Assembly: GCF_001612945.1 (NCBI RefSeq)
Contig: NZ_BDBK01000012.1
Location: 310,001 to 374,000, forward strand
DNA length: 64,000 nt
DNA from: Nocardia inohanensis NBRC 100128
GTDB taxonomy: Bacteria > Actinomycetota > Actinomycetes > Mycobacteriales > Mycobacteriaceae
Reading direction: 5' to 3'
Under the pieces are notes generated by a model. It was not told the origin of the DNA. It saw only the letters and a program-made list of their open reading frames with translations, and did no database searches. Shown in pieces: positions 8,631-16,477 of this stretch. The first letter of the stretch is position 1, and each line of letters starts with the position of its first letter. Made by a program: the position numbers and the translations under genes.

Positions 8631-8774
8631 TTCAAGATCACCATGCGGTCAGCTTGCCACCCGGGAGGTTCGGTCGTCGAGTTACGCGTTCGCACGCCGG
8701 CGGTATCGATGCCGACGGCCGTGTCTCCAGCGCGGTGCCCCGCCGCGGGCAGCGGCAAGGCGTACCGTTCGAGA

Positions 8775-9230
8775 ATGCCTGCTGACCAGTCCGTTTCCGA
8801 CCCCGGCACCCCGCCGGGCCGCGCCTATACCGCGCCCGAGGTGACCGTCTACTACGACGCCGCGCGCTGCGTGCACTTCGCCGAGTGCGTCCGCGGCCTG
8901 CCCATGGTGTTCGATACCTCGCAGCGACCGTGGATCCAGCCGGACCGGGCGAGCGCGACCGAAGTCGCCGAGGTGATCCGGCGATGCCCGAGCGGCGCAC
9001 TGCATTATCTGCTCGAGCCCGGCCCGCACGAGACCGGCGACGCGGTGACGACGGTGATCCCGTTACCCGGCGGACCGCTGCTGCTCCGCGGTGATCTGCA
9101 AGTCTCGGTACCCGGCCGGAATGCCGACGGCACCCCGGAATTCCTGCGCGAGACCCGCATGGCGGCGTGCCGGTGCGGCAAGACCGGCAATGCTCCTTTC
9201 TGCGATGGGAGCTGCGATCTGCACGGGTGA
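8775..9230 (+). CDS. Double Fe-S protein: Fer4_19-type domain plus CDGSH-type domain
   Basis: The frame is open from 8643, but ATG 8775 is the likely start because conserved sequence begins shortly after; this gives 151 residues. The N-terminal half (about residues 24-80) carries Cys32, Cys38 and Cys71-Pro, the pattern of the divergent mono-cluster ferredoxin domain (Fer4_19). The C-terminal half ends with CRCGKTGNAPFCDGSC, a CDGSH iron-sulfur motif with Cys132, Cys134 and Cys143. The usual histidine ligand is replaced by Cys147. The protein probably carries electrons or clusters in the cytoplasm. It stands alone, divergent from the SDR. Confidence 0.8.
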   Translation: MPADQSVSDPGTPPGRAYTAPEVTVYYDAARCVHFAECVRGLPMVFDTSQRPWIQPDRASATEVAEVIRRCPSGALHYLLEPGPHETGDAVTTVIPLPGGPLLLRGDLQVSVPGRNADGTPEFLRETRMAACRCGKTGNAPFCDGSCDLHG

Positions 9231-9284
9231 TCTTTTCGGTTGATTGCGACCCGGATTCGGCCCCACTACAGTTACGCTCCAGTA

Positions 9285-9300
9285 GGAACGCAAGCGTTCC
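9285..9300. promoter_or_regulatory. Perfect 7+2+7 dyad upstream of the PucR-type regulator
   Basis: GGAACGCAAGCGTTCC: 7-bp arms around an AA spacer, ending 24 bp before the regulator's ATG. Its size and place are those of an operator for a dimeric repressor, probably autoregulatory. No binding protein is established. Confidence 0.5.
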
Positions 9301-9324
9301 CTGAAGAGGGTAGTGGAGTCGAAT

Positions 9325-10587
9325 ATGAGCGCACCTAGGTATTCCGGATCGGCCGAACTCGCGAACGGGCCTGCGGTCGAAGCCATTTCGACTCCGCTGC
9401 ACGATATCCGAGGCCTGTCACGGCAATTGGTGGAGCATTTCGCCGCGCATGTGGCACCGTGCGGCACACTGCCCGGCGATGCCCTGCGCGGCGAGGTCAC
9501 GGTGGTGACGCGGACCTGCCTGGAGCTCGCCACCGGGGTGCTCGAAGGCCGGGATGTGACCGCCAAGATCGAGCGATTGCAGCGCGCCGGCGCGGACTGG
9601 GCGCGGGAGGGCATTCCGATCGGGGCCATCCACCGGGCCGTGCACGATGGATTCGCGCGCGGGTTCGACCTGCTCCTGGGGCCCATCGGCCCCGATGACT
9701 CCGCGCGCGTGGCGGTTACGGCCCGGCGACTGCTGGAAGTGCTCGCCACCATCGACTCCGCCTTCGCGGTCGCCTATGTGCGCGAGCATCGCGCGGTCGC
9801 CGCCGAGCATCACAGCGCCGTGCACACCGTCACTTCGGCACTGCTGGCCGGCCATTCGACATCGACCATGGCACGCGCGGGCGGAGTACAGATCGATGGC
9901 GCGTATTACGTGCTGGCCCTGAGCATTCCGGCGCATCCCGGCGAGAGCGACGCCAGCGTGGACGGCGGCGTGGTGGCGCGCCGGAAGTTGCGGCGCCTCC
10001 AATCCGAACTGGCGCGGCGCAGCGCGGGCCGGGCGCTGTCGTTGCTGGGGTCGGACGGCGGCACCGTACTGCTGCCCGACTCCGATCCGTCCGCGGCCGA
10101 CCTGGAGGCTTTCGTGACCGGATTATCCACCGCCGCACAGGTTTCCATCACCGCCACGGTCATGCACACCGAAACCGGCGGCATCCCGGATGGCGCGGAG
10201 CGCGCGCACGAACTCCTCGACATGGTGCACCGCCTGGAATGTTCGCCGGGCCTGTACCGCTTCGACGACCTGGCCATGGAGTACCAGCTGACCCGTCCCG
10301 GACCGGGCCGCGAATACCTCGGCTCGCTGCTGGATCCCCTGGACGAGTACCCGGAGCTGCTCGAGACCCTGCGCCGGCACATCGGCAACGACCTGAACCG
10401 CCGGCGCACCGCACGGGCCTTGAGCGTGCACATCAATACCGTCGACTACCGGCTGAAACGGATCGGGCAACTCACCGGATTCGATCCGTCCCAGCCGTCG
10501 GGGCTGTGGTATCTGCGCTCGGCACTGGTGGCGCGCACCTATCGGAATGCGGTGCCGAGCAAGCACTTCGAGCCCGCGTTCACTTGA
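9325..10587 (+). CDS. PucR/CdaR-type helix-turn-helix regulator
   Basis: A 420-residue protein. The C-terminal 60 residues hold the PucR family HTH (RRRTARALSVHINTVDYRLK). The N-terminal half is helical and resembles the RsbRD/PucR-associated sensory region found in actinobacterial members. A central GGDEF-like alpha/beta part (CdaR type, about residues 170-310) links the two. Such regulators usually activate catabolic genes or genes for nitrogenous metabolites. ATG 9325 is chosen over GTG 9313 because GGAG lies 7 bases ahead of it. The gene overlaps the convergent lipase by 8 bp. A perfect 16-bp dyad sits just upstream. Confidence 0.85.
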   Translation: MSAPRYSGSAELANGPAVEAISTPLHDIRGLSRQLVEHFAAHVAPCGTLPGDALRGEVTVVTRTCLELATGVLEGRDVTAKIERLQRAGADWAREGIPIGAIHRAVHDGFARGFDLLLGPIGPDDSARVAVTARRLLEVLATIDSAFAVAYVREHRAVAAEHHSAVHTVTSALLAGHSTSTMARAGGVQIDGAYYVLALSIPAHPGESDASVDGGVVARRKLRRLQSELARRSAGRALSLLGSDGGTVLLPDSDPSAADLEAFVTGLSTAAQVSITATVMHTETGGIPDGAERAHELLDMVHRLECSPGLYRFDDLAMEYQLTRPGPGREYLGSLLDPLDEYPELLETLRRHIGNDLNRRRTARALSVHINTVDYRLKRIGQLTGFDPSQPSGLWYLRSALVARTYRNAVPSKHFEPAFT

Positions 10588-11917
10588 AATGCCAACCGGG
10601 CGCGGGACGTTCGCGAATCGGACGGCCCGTGAGCATCCGGACGAACAAGGCCGCCAAGCCGAGGTGCTGCGACCGGGCCGTCCGGTCGAACGCCACCGAC
10701 CAGACCGTGCGCGTTCCCGCGGGCGTGCGGGGCCGATCGTCGAAGCGATCCGCCAGCCACGCGATCATGGCCGGAATCCCGATGAACTGCAAGGGCAGAT
10801 GCATGCTGAGCCGGTCGCGCAGATAGGTGACGTGCACCCCCTGCGCCAGATAGCGGCCGACGTGGGCGTCGATATCGGCGACGGCGATCACCTCGTCGTG
10901 CACGCCCTGCAACACCAGCATCGGCATGGTGGGCGCGCGATGGCCGGGCCGGATCTCGTCGAGCACCGTCACCACCTCCGGATGGGTCAGGAAGTCGGTG
11001 AGCCCGCCGCTGAGATGCCGGTCGGCGTCCCGCCCGACGAACCGGGCCAGCAACGGCAGCGTCGGCGTATTCTCCGCGTACGCAAGCAATTTCAGATAGT
11101 CCGCGGAGAGCTGGCAGCGCAGCACCCGGTCCAGTCGCGGGTAGGCGCGCCGCAGCCCGGCGGTGAACACCATGGCGAAACCGGCGAAAGGTGAACCGTT
11201 GAGCCGCACGAACGCGGCCGCCGGATCCCCCACCGGCGAACCCGCGACCGCGCCGACGATATCGAGCTCGGGTGCGTACTCCGCGGCCAGCTCGGCCGCC
11301 CACGCGGTGGCCAGTCCGCCGCCGGAGTAGCCCCACAAGCCCACGCGGGCACGGGAATCCAGTCCGAGCGGCGCGAAACGCAGGGCCGCGCGCACGCCGT
11401 CCAACGCGCGGTACCCGGGCTCGAGCGCGGCGCCGAAACGCCCGTCGACCCCGCCGTGATCGGGTATCGACACCGCCCAGCCCCGGGCCAGCGCGGCCGC
11501 CACCAAGGGCAGCTCCAGTTGCGGGATCGCCCCCAACGCGCGAGCCCGATACTGTAAAGCGTAGGAGGGCAAGCACATCGGCGCAATCGCATCGATGGCG
11601 CACTGGAACGACACCAGTGGCCGCGACCGCTCCGGGTCCGCGTCCCAGGGCAGCAGCACCGTGGTCACGGCCGCCTCGGGCGTGCCGTGCAGATCGACGG
11701 TGCGGTACAGCAACTGCCAGGCGGTGACGCGCTGCGGCACCATCCCGAACAGTCCCAGGCGAACTCGGCGCGTGCGCAGGATGGTGCCGGGCGCGATGCG
11801 GCTCAACTCCACCGGCGACCGGTAGAACGGGTCGTCGGGCGGCAGCCGGGGCCGCCCGGCGGGCGCGTCGAATTCTGTTCCGGGACTGGGTAGTTCGACC
11901 GCGTCGCCGAGGGTCAT
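10580..11917 (-). CDS. Secretory-lipase-family alpha/beta hydrolase
   Basis: A 445-residue protein of the LIP family (as in Candida lipases and many Nocardia/Rhodococcus proteins). The nucleophile elbow is GYSGGG, the oxyanion strand lies near SFQCAIDA, and a C-terminal segment (LQGVHDEVIAVADI) carries the catalytic Asp region, with a downstream histidine near SMHLP. Unlike most family members it has no convincing signal peptide: the N-terminus MTLGDAVELPSPG is acidic and proline-rich. It follows a secreted lipase on the same strand by 25 bp, and both lie downstream of a TetR gene, suggesting one lipid-degradation unit. The C-terminal coding end overlaps the convergent regulator by 8 bp. Confidence 0.82.
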   Translation of the reverse strand: MTLGDAVELPSPGTEFDAPAGRPRLPPDDPFYRSPVELSRIAPGTILRTRRVRLGLFGMVPQRVTAWQLLYRTVDLHGTPEAAVTTVLLPWDADPERSRPLVSFQCAIDAIAPMCLPSYALQYRARALGAIPQLELPLVAAALARGWAVSIPDHGGVDGRFGAALEPGYRALDGVRAALRFAPLGLDSRARVGLWGYSGGGLATAWAAELAAEYAPELDIVGAVAGSPVGDPAAAFVRLNGSPFAGFAMVFTAGLRRAYPRLDRVLRCQLSADYLKLLAYAENTPTLPLLARFVGRDADRHLSGGLTDFLTHPEVVTVLDEIRPGHRAPTMPMLVLQGVHDEVIAVADIDAHVGRYLAQGVHVTYLRDRLSMHLPLQFIGIPAMIAWLADRFDDRPRTPAGTRTVWSVAFDRTARSQHLGLAALFVRMLTGRPIRERPAPGWHFK

Positions 11918-11942
11918 GAGGGTCCTTTCCGGTACCGGACGG

Positions 11943-13082
11943 CTACAGTTTGCCGCCGCCGCCGATCATCCAGGGGTTGAAGGCGCACTCCGGTTCGGGC
12001 TGCACCGCGGGATCCAGGGCGCGCAGCGCGAAGGACACGGCGCGCGGGGAGTACATGATCGTGAGATGGTCGGACAGATCCTGTTCGCACCCCTGTTGCA
12101 GGGTGATGTTGTCGACCGTGGCTCCGGGGCCGGCGGTCAGGAAGGTCCAGTCGTAGGGGTTGGAGATCTCGTCGTGCGTGGTGCCGATGGCGGTGTAGGC
12201 CACGCCCGGCACGGTGTCGCCGTCGCGGTTCAGGCTGGCGTAGAAGGCCGATCCGGCCGCCTGCTGCACATTGGCCTGCCCGATGAACGGTTCGTAGAAG
12301 CCGAGAATGTTCACGCCGAGGTTGTTGATGATGCGCGCGAGGGTGGCGATGCCCAGCAGCGAGGTGCCGTGATTGGTGGCGCCGAAGGTGATGACCTTGC
12401 CGACTTTCCCTTGTCCGCCTTCGAATTTCAGGTACTGGTTGGCCACCGGCCCGCCCTGGGAATGCCCGATGATGTCGACCATGGACGCGCCGGTGGCGGC
12501 CTGCACCCGGTCCACGAACACGGAGAGCTGACGGGCGGAGTCCTCCATCGGGCCGACCCCGTACCGGCCGGGCAGGATCGGTCCCAGCCCGCCGCCTTCG
12601 AGCACGCCTTCGCGGCCGAAATTGAAGGCGAAGACACAGAATCCGGCGCGGGCGATACGTGGCGCCAGATACGCGAAACTGTCGTAGGTATTGAGCCAGG
12701 TGCCGTGCACCAGCACCACCGGATGTGGATGTGCCGCGGTCGGTTTGCAATTCCAGTTGTTGGATCCGGGCGGCGCGGCATCGGGGTGGGTGAGGCCGTA
12801 TCCGAAGGCGGCCAGGAATGCCGTCATCTCCGGGCCCTCGCCGATCGCGTCGGAGGCGGTGCTGGTGACGGCGGAACCGGAACTGCTGCCCGTTCCGGCA
12901 ATGGCGCGGGGCTGCCGGCCATCGGGTGCCGGATTCAAGCCTTTGCTGATGTAATCCGCCAAACCCTGTGTGGTGGCCGGGATTTCCGGATCGGCATCGG
13001 CCACTCCGCTCGACAACGCCAGCGTCACGGCGGTGGCGCTCGCGAATACGGCGCTGCCCAGCACCCGGAAACCTGGTCTCAT
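11943..13082 (-). CDS. Secreted triacylglycerol lipase/esterase
   Basis: A 379-residue exported alpha/beta hydrolase. The Sec signal covers about residues 1-31 (cleavage after GVADA). An Ala/Gly/Ser-rich linker (62-80) leads to the catalytic domain. HGTW (126-129) forms the oxyanion hole and GHSQGG holds the nucleophile Ser208. Later segments (GATNHGTS, GTTHDEISNP and SDHLTIM near the end) supply the Asp and His region. This build matches the lipase class 2 family of actinobacteria, acting on extracellular lipids. Two cysteines near the C-terminus may form a disulfide. It lies 150 bp downstream of the TetR gene and 25 bp upstream of a second lipase. Confidence 0.88.
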   Translation of the reverse strand: MRPGFRVLGSAVFASATAVTLALSSGVADADPEIPATTQGLADYISKGLNPAPDGRQPRAIAGTGSSSGSAVTSTASDAIGEGPEMTAFLAAFGYGLTHPDAAPPGSNNWNCKPTAAHPHPVVLVHGTWLNTYDSFAYLAPRIARAGFCVFAFNFGREGVLEGGGLGPILPGRYGVGPMEDSARQLSVFVDRVQAATGASMVDIIGHSQGGPVANQYLKFEGGQGKVGKVITFGATNHGTSLLGIATLARIINNLGVNILGFYEPFIGQANVQQAAGSAFYASLNRDGDTVPGVAYTAIGTTHDEISNPYDWTFLTAGPGATVDNITLQQGCEQDLSDHLTIMYSPRAVSFALRALDPAVQPEPECAFNPWMIGGGGKL

Positions 13083-13232
13083 GAAATTCTCCTACCGCAT
13101 GGAACAGAACTCGATGTGATTCGAATTCGATTGCGACGGTAGGGGTCCGGTGTGGCCCGTGTCACGTTCGCTGTGCCGAGTGACAAACCGCGCAGGGGCG
13201 GCGTTTGTGGCGGGCGACAGCGCCGGGTGCGC

Positions 13233-13895
13233 TCAGAACCTCGGGGCGCTCGCCAACGCGATGGCGGTGTGCGTGAACAGCGGCGCGAGCTCGGGCAGGG
13301 CGGCGGCCCCGCGCTCGTGCAGGCAGGCGCGCACCCGATCGTCGATGCCGCCCAGCAGCATGTCGATCAGGCGCGGGTCCGGGTCGGCGGGCAGATCGCC
13401 GTCGCGCACCCCTATCCGCGACACCGCCATGATGTACTCGGCGAAGCGCTCGTGCACCCGCAGCCGATGCGTCACCAGCGCGGGGCCGGCGGCGAGGGTT
13501 TCCACATACAGCGCCCGCGCCGCGCCCGGTTGCACGGCCAGCACATTCAAATAGATTTCGAACGAGATCCGCACCCGATCGGCGAAATTCACGCCCTGCA
13601 TTCCGGTGACGGTTTCCTGCAATTGGTCCAGGGCGGCGAAAACCGCGAGATCGTATGCGGCGGCGAAGCATTCGTCCTTGCCGCCGAAGACCGAATAAAA
13701 GGTGCGGCGCGCCACCTGCGCGCGTGAGACGATATCGGCGACGGTGGTGGCCGCATAGCCCAGCTCACCGACGGCCTCCAGCACCGCGGTGCATAAACGC
13801 CGGTATTGCGAGGTCACCACTTCCTCGCGGGTCAGCCCGTGCCGTCCCTTCGGCAACGGTCCCGGCGAACCCTCAGCTTCCACACTCACGCTCAC
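13233..13895 (-). CDS. TetR-family transcriptional regulator
   Basis: A 220-residue protein with a typical TetR N-terminal DNA-binding domain (about residues 28-75: ATTVADIVSRAQVARRTFY, then the FGGKDECF turn). The ligand-binding domain is all helical and lacks recognisable residues. It lies directly upstream of, and on the same strand as, two lipase genes, so it is a candidate repressor of them responding to a fatty acid or related ligand; this is inference. The start is GTG at 13895; two further GTG codons within the next five codons are alternatives. Confidence 0.88.
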   Translation of the reverse strand: MSVSVEAEGSPGPLPKGRHGLTREEVVTSQYRRLCTAVLEAVGELGYAATTVADIVSRAQVARRTFYSVFGGKDECFAAAYDLAVFAALDQLQETVTGMQGVNFADRVRISFEIYLNVLAVQPGAARALYVETLAAGPALVTHRLRVHERFAEYIMAVSRIGVRDGDLPADPDPRLIDMLLGGIDDRVRACLHERGAAALPELAPLFTHTAIALASAPRF

Positions 13896-13991
13896 AGCTT
13901 ATTGCGCCCGCCGATTTCCCGAGGGACGGCCGCCGAGGCGCGCTGTTTCCATTCGCGATACCGGGCGGGCAGGGCCGGGACCGGCGCCCGG

Positions 13992-14720
13992 TCAGGCTTC
14001 GTGGAACACCAGGCCGAGGGTGTGGCGGCGGCCGGAGCGAACCAGGCTGACACCGTGCCGGATCGGGGCCGCCGACCAGCCCCGGGCGGAGCGGACGGGG
14101 CGGTCGCGGGTGGTGAAGACCAGGCCGTGGCCCTGTGGCAGGGTGATGGCGCTGCCGCGGGATTGGGCGCGGGGGCGTTGTTCTACCAGCAGGAATTCAC
14201 CGCCGGTGTAGTCGATCCCGGGTCGATCCAGGCCGATGACCACCTGGAGCGGGAAGACGAGATCGCCGAAGAGGTCCCGGTGCAGGGCATTCCAATCGCC
14301 GGGGCCGTAGCGCAGCAGGATCTGCGACGATTTGGCTTGACCGGCGTGGTGGCACCGGCGAATCCACTCGTCGAGGTCGGCGGGCCAGGTGCCGGGCCGG
14401 GACAGGCGAGCGGCCCAGTCGCGTGCGATGGGGAGCAGGTGCGGATAGAACGCCGCCCGCAAACCTCGCACCGCGTCCGGCAGATCGTGGGTGAAGTAAC
14501 GGTATTCACCGGATCCGAAGCGATGCCGGGCCATGTCGATGGTGGAGCGGAAATGCTCGGGCCGATCGTAAAGCGATGTGAGCGAACGGCATTCGTCGGC
14601 GGTGAGCAGCGGACCGGTCAGCGCCTGGCCGTGATCGTCGAGATCACGCGCCAGCGCCGCCCAGTCCTGCTCCCCCACCCGCGCCGCCCAATCGGTGCCG
14701 GGCCGGGCGGGGGCGCTCAT
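13992..14720 (-). CDS. 2-oxoglutarate/Fe(II) oxygenase
   Basis: A 242-residue protein with the facial triad of the 2OG-Fe(II) superfamily: His147-x-Asp149 (ALHRDLFGD) and distal His222 (IRHGVSLV). Arg231/Arg232 are candidates for 2-oxoglutarate binding. The FPLQVVIGLDRPG and TGGEFLLVEQRPR strands are typical of the prolyl-hydroxylase/AlkB-like branch. Its ATG overlaps the TGA of the O6-alkylguanine-DNA methyltransferase gene, so the two are translated together. That pairing points to repair of alkylated nucleic acid or a modified base; it does not carry the full AlkB signature, so the substrate is open. Confidence 0.82.
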   Translation of the reverse strand: MSAPARPGTDWAARVGEQDWAALARDLDDHGQALTGPLLTADECRSLTSLYDRPEHFRSTIDMARHRFGSGEYRYFTHDLPDAVRGLRAAFYPHLLPIARDWAARLSRPGTWPADLDEWIRRCHHAGQAKSSQILLRYGPGDWNALHRDLFGDLVFPLQVVIGLDRPGIDYTGGEFLLVEQRPRAQSRGSAITLPQGHGLVFTTRDRPVRSARGWSAAPIRHGVSLVRSGRRHTLGLVFHEA

Positions 14721-15211
14721 GCGGCGAGCAGGACGCGCTCGAGGACGAGCAACTGCTGCTTGCGCGGCAGCCCGCCGGCGTACCCGGTGAGCGATCCGTT
14801 CGCCCCGATCACCCGATGGCAGGGCCGCACGATGAGCAGCGGATTCGCGCCGATGGCCGCACCTACCGCCCGGATCGCCGCACGCGGTGCCCCGATCCGG
14901 GCCGCGATCTCACCGTAGGTGACGGTGGTGCCGTACGGGACGGCGTCCAGCGCTTGCCACACCTGATCCTGGAATTCACTTCCGCTGCTGGACATCTCGA
15001 GTTCGAATTCGGTGCGCTCGCCCGCGAAATAGCCGGCCAGCTGGTCGATGACGTTCGCGAACGCGGCCCGGTCCTGCACCCAGTCCGGCCGGATCACCGC
15101 GCCTTTGCCACCGCTCATCGACAGTGCGGTGAGCACGACACCGTCGCCGGCCCGCTTGCCCGCCAGCAGCAGTTCGCCGAGCGGGCTGTCGATGGTCGTG
15201 TAGACGGTCAT
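14717..15211 (-). CDS. ogt: Methylated-DNA--protein-cysteine methyltransferase
   Basis: A 164-residue suicide enzyme that removes alkyl groups from O6-alkylguanine by transferring them to its active-site cysteine. The signature PCHRVIG is intact and followed by the expected GSLTGYAGGLPRKQ segment. The helix-turn-helix before it (YGEIAARIGAPRAAIRAVGAA) binds DNA. The length fits Ogt rather than the larger Ada. ATG 15211 is chosen over the longer frame because AGGAAAGGAC sits just ahead of it. The stop overlaps the start of the 2OG oxygenase gene by 4 bp. It is divergent from a MarR gene, whose operator lies 113 bp upstream. Confidence 0.93.
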   Translation of the reverse strand: MTVYTTIDSPLGELLLAGKRAGDGVVLTALSMSGGKGAVIRPDWVQDRAAFANVIDQLAGYFAGERTEFELEMSSSGSEFQDQVWQALDAVPYGTTVTYGEIAARIGAPRAAIRAVGAAIGANPLLIVRPCHRVIGANGSLTGYAGGLPRKQQLLVLERVLLAA

Positions 15212-15323
15212 TACGAGTCCTTTCCTCGATGTCGTCGTTGTTCCACTGACCAATCTGCCCAATGCGAAAGAGAAGTACCGGCGGGAATCGGACACCGCAT
15301 CCACCAGCTCGCAGCAAAGCTTC

Positions 15324-15351
15324 GACAGGCAAACTTGCAAGCTTTCCTGTC
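15324..15351. promoter_or_regulatory. 28-bp near-perfect palindromic operator
   Basis: GACAGG at each end, CTTGCAAG in the exact centre, and AA/TT pairs between, matching its reverse complement at 24 of 28 positions. It ends 19 bp before the MarR start codon. A second interleaved repeat (AAAGCTT at 15316, AAGCTTT at 15339) overlaps it. It is almost certainly a binding site for the MarR protein or a similar dimer, and by position it would block the marR promoter. Confidence 0.7.
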
Positions 15352-15370
15352 AATATCGATACTGGTCCAC

Positions 15371-15838
15371 ATGAGCGGACCCGCCGAACACCGGTCGAGT
15401 GCTCAGCATTCGCCGGAAGACCTCACCGTCGCGGCCGCCGAGCTACGGATCATCAGCAGCCGATTGCTCCGCCACCTGCGCACCGCTCGCGCCGGACTCG
15501 ACATCACCCCGTCCCAGGCCGTAGCCCTGAGCCGCCTGGGTTCCGACGGCCCCAGCACCGTCGCCGACCTGGCCCGAGCCGAGCGGGTCCGCCCGCAATC
15601 CATGCGCCTCACCGTCGCCGCACTCGAAGACCGCGGCTACCTCACCCGCGCCCCGCACCCCACCGATCAACGCCAGAACCTGCTGTCCCTGACCCCCGAA
15701 GGCGAACGCCTGCTCAACCAAGCGCACGACGCCAAAGAGGATTGGCTAGCCGAGTCCATCGCCACCAAACTCTCCCCCACCGAACAACATTCGCTACTCG
15801 CCGCCATCCCCCTGCTCGCCCGCCTCGTCGAGCCCTGA
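15371..15838 (+). CDS. MarR-family regulator
   Basis: A 155-residue winged-helix protein. The helix-turn-helix and wing (STVADLARAERVRPQSM, then RGYLTRAPHPTDQRQNL) are those of the MarR family, flanked by dimerisation helices. The longer upstream frame is discarded: ATG 15371 begins the conserved region. The gene is followed after 30 bp by an isochorismatase-like hydrolase, its probable target, and preceded by a 28-bp palindrome that fits autoregulation. The inducing ligand is unknown; MarR proteins often respond to phenolic compounds or oxidants. No cysteine is present, so a thiol-redox switch is unlikely. Confidence 0.9.
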   Translation: MSGPAEHRSSAQHSPEDLTVAAAELRIISSRLLRHLRTARAGLDITPSQAVALSRLGSDGPSTVADLARAERVRPQSMRLTVAALEDRGYLTRAPHPTDQRQNLLSLTPEGERLLNQAHDAKEDWLAESIATKLSPTEQHSLLAAIPLLARLVEP

Positions 15839-15868
15839 CCGAATCCCCCCGCACCGCAAGGACTCCCG

Positions 15869-16453
15869 ATGACATCCGACCTGCTCGACCCCCACACCGC
15901 CCTAGTGATCATCGACCTGCAAAACGGCATAGTCGCCGCCCCCGCAACCCCGCACTCCACCGAAGAGGTGATCACCCGCTCCGCCGCCCTGGCCCGAGCC
16001 TTCCGAGCCCGCAACCTCCCGGTATTCCCGGTCCGAGTCTCCTTCGCCCCGGACGGCGCGGACGCCGCCCCCGGCCGCACCGAACATCCCCTCACCACCA
16101 CTCCCCCGCCAGGCTGGGACGACTACGTCCCAGCCCTCGACCTCCACCCCACCGACCTCCCCATCACCAAACACCAGTGGGGCGCCTTCTACGGCACCGA
16201 CCTCGACCTGCAACTCCGCCGCCGCACCATCACCACCATCGTCCTCACCGGCATAGCCACCAGCATCGGCGTCGAATCAACGGCCCGCGCCGCCCACGAA
16301 CACGGCTACACCGTCATCATCCCCACCGACGCCGTCTCCGACCGCGACCCCGCCTCCCACCACCACTCCACCACCAAGATCTTCCCCCGCCTCGGATTGA
16401 CCACCACCACAACCCAACTCCTCGCCGAACTCGCCGCCACCCCCACCGCCTGA
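15869..16453 (+). CDS. Isochorismatase-like hydrolase
   Basis: A 194-residue member of the isochorismatase/cysteine hydrolase superfamily. The first Asp (IIDLQNG) and the Lys (TKHQWGAFYGTDL) of the active site are present. At the nucleophile position, where nicotinamidase-like enzymes have Cys, the sequence reads ATSIGVESTA, that is Gly. This is also the case in true isochorismatases such as EntB and PhzD, which use no cysteine, and in YecD-like proteins. It therefore may act by general-acid/base hydrolysis of a vinyl ether rather than amide cleavage; no siderophore genes are near. It is probably co-transcribed with marR. Confidence 0.85.
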   Translation: MTSDLLDPHTALVIIDLQNGIVAAPATPHSTEEVITRSAALARAFRARNLPVFPVRVSFAPDGADAAPGRTEHPLTTTPPPGWDDYVPALDLHPTDLPITKHQWGAFYGTDLDLQLRRRTITTIVLTGIATSIGVESTARAAHEHGYTVIIPTDAVSDRDPASHHHSTTKIFPRLGLTTTTTQLLAELAATPTA

Positions 16454-16477
16454 CCGCAAGTCTCGCCGCAGCGGACG

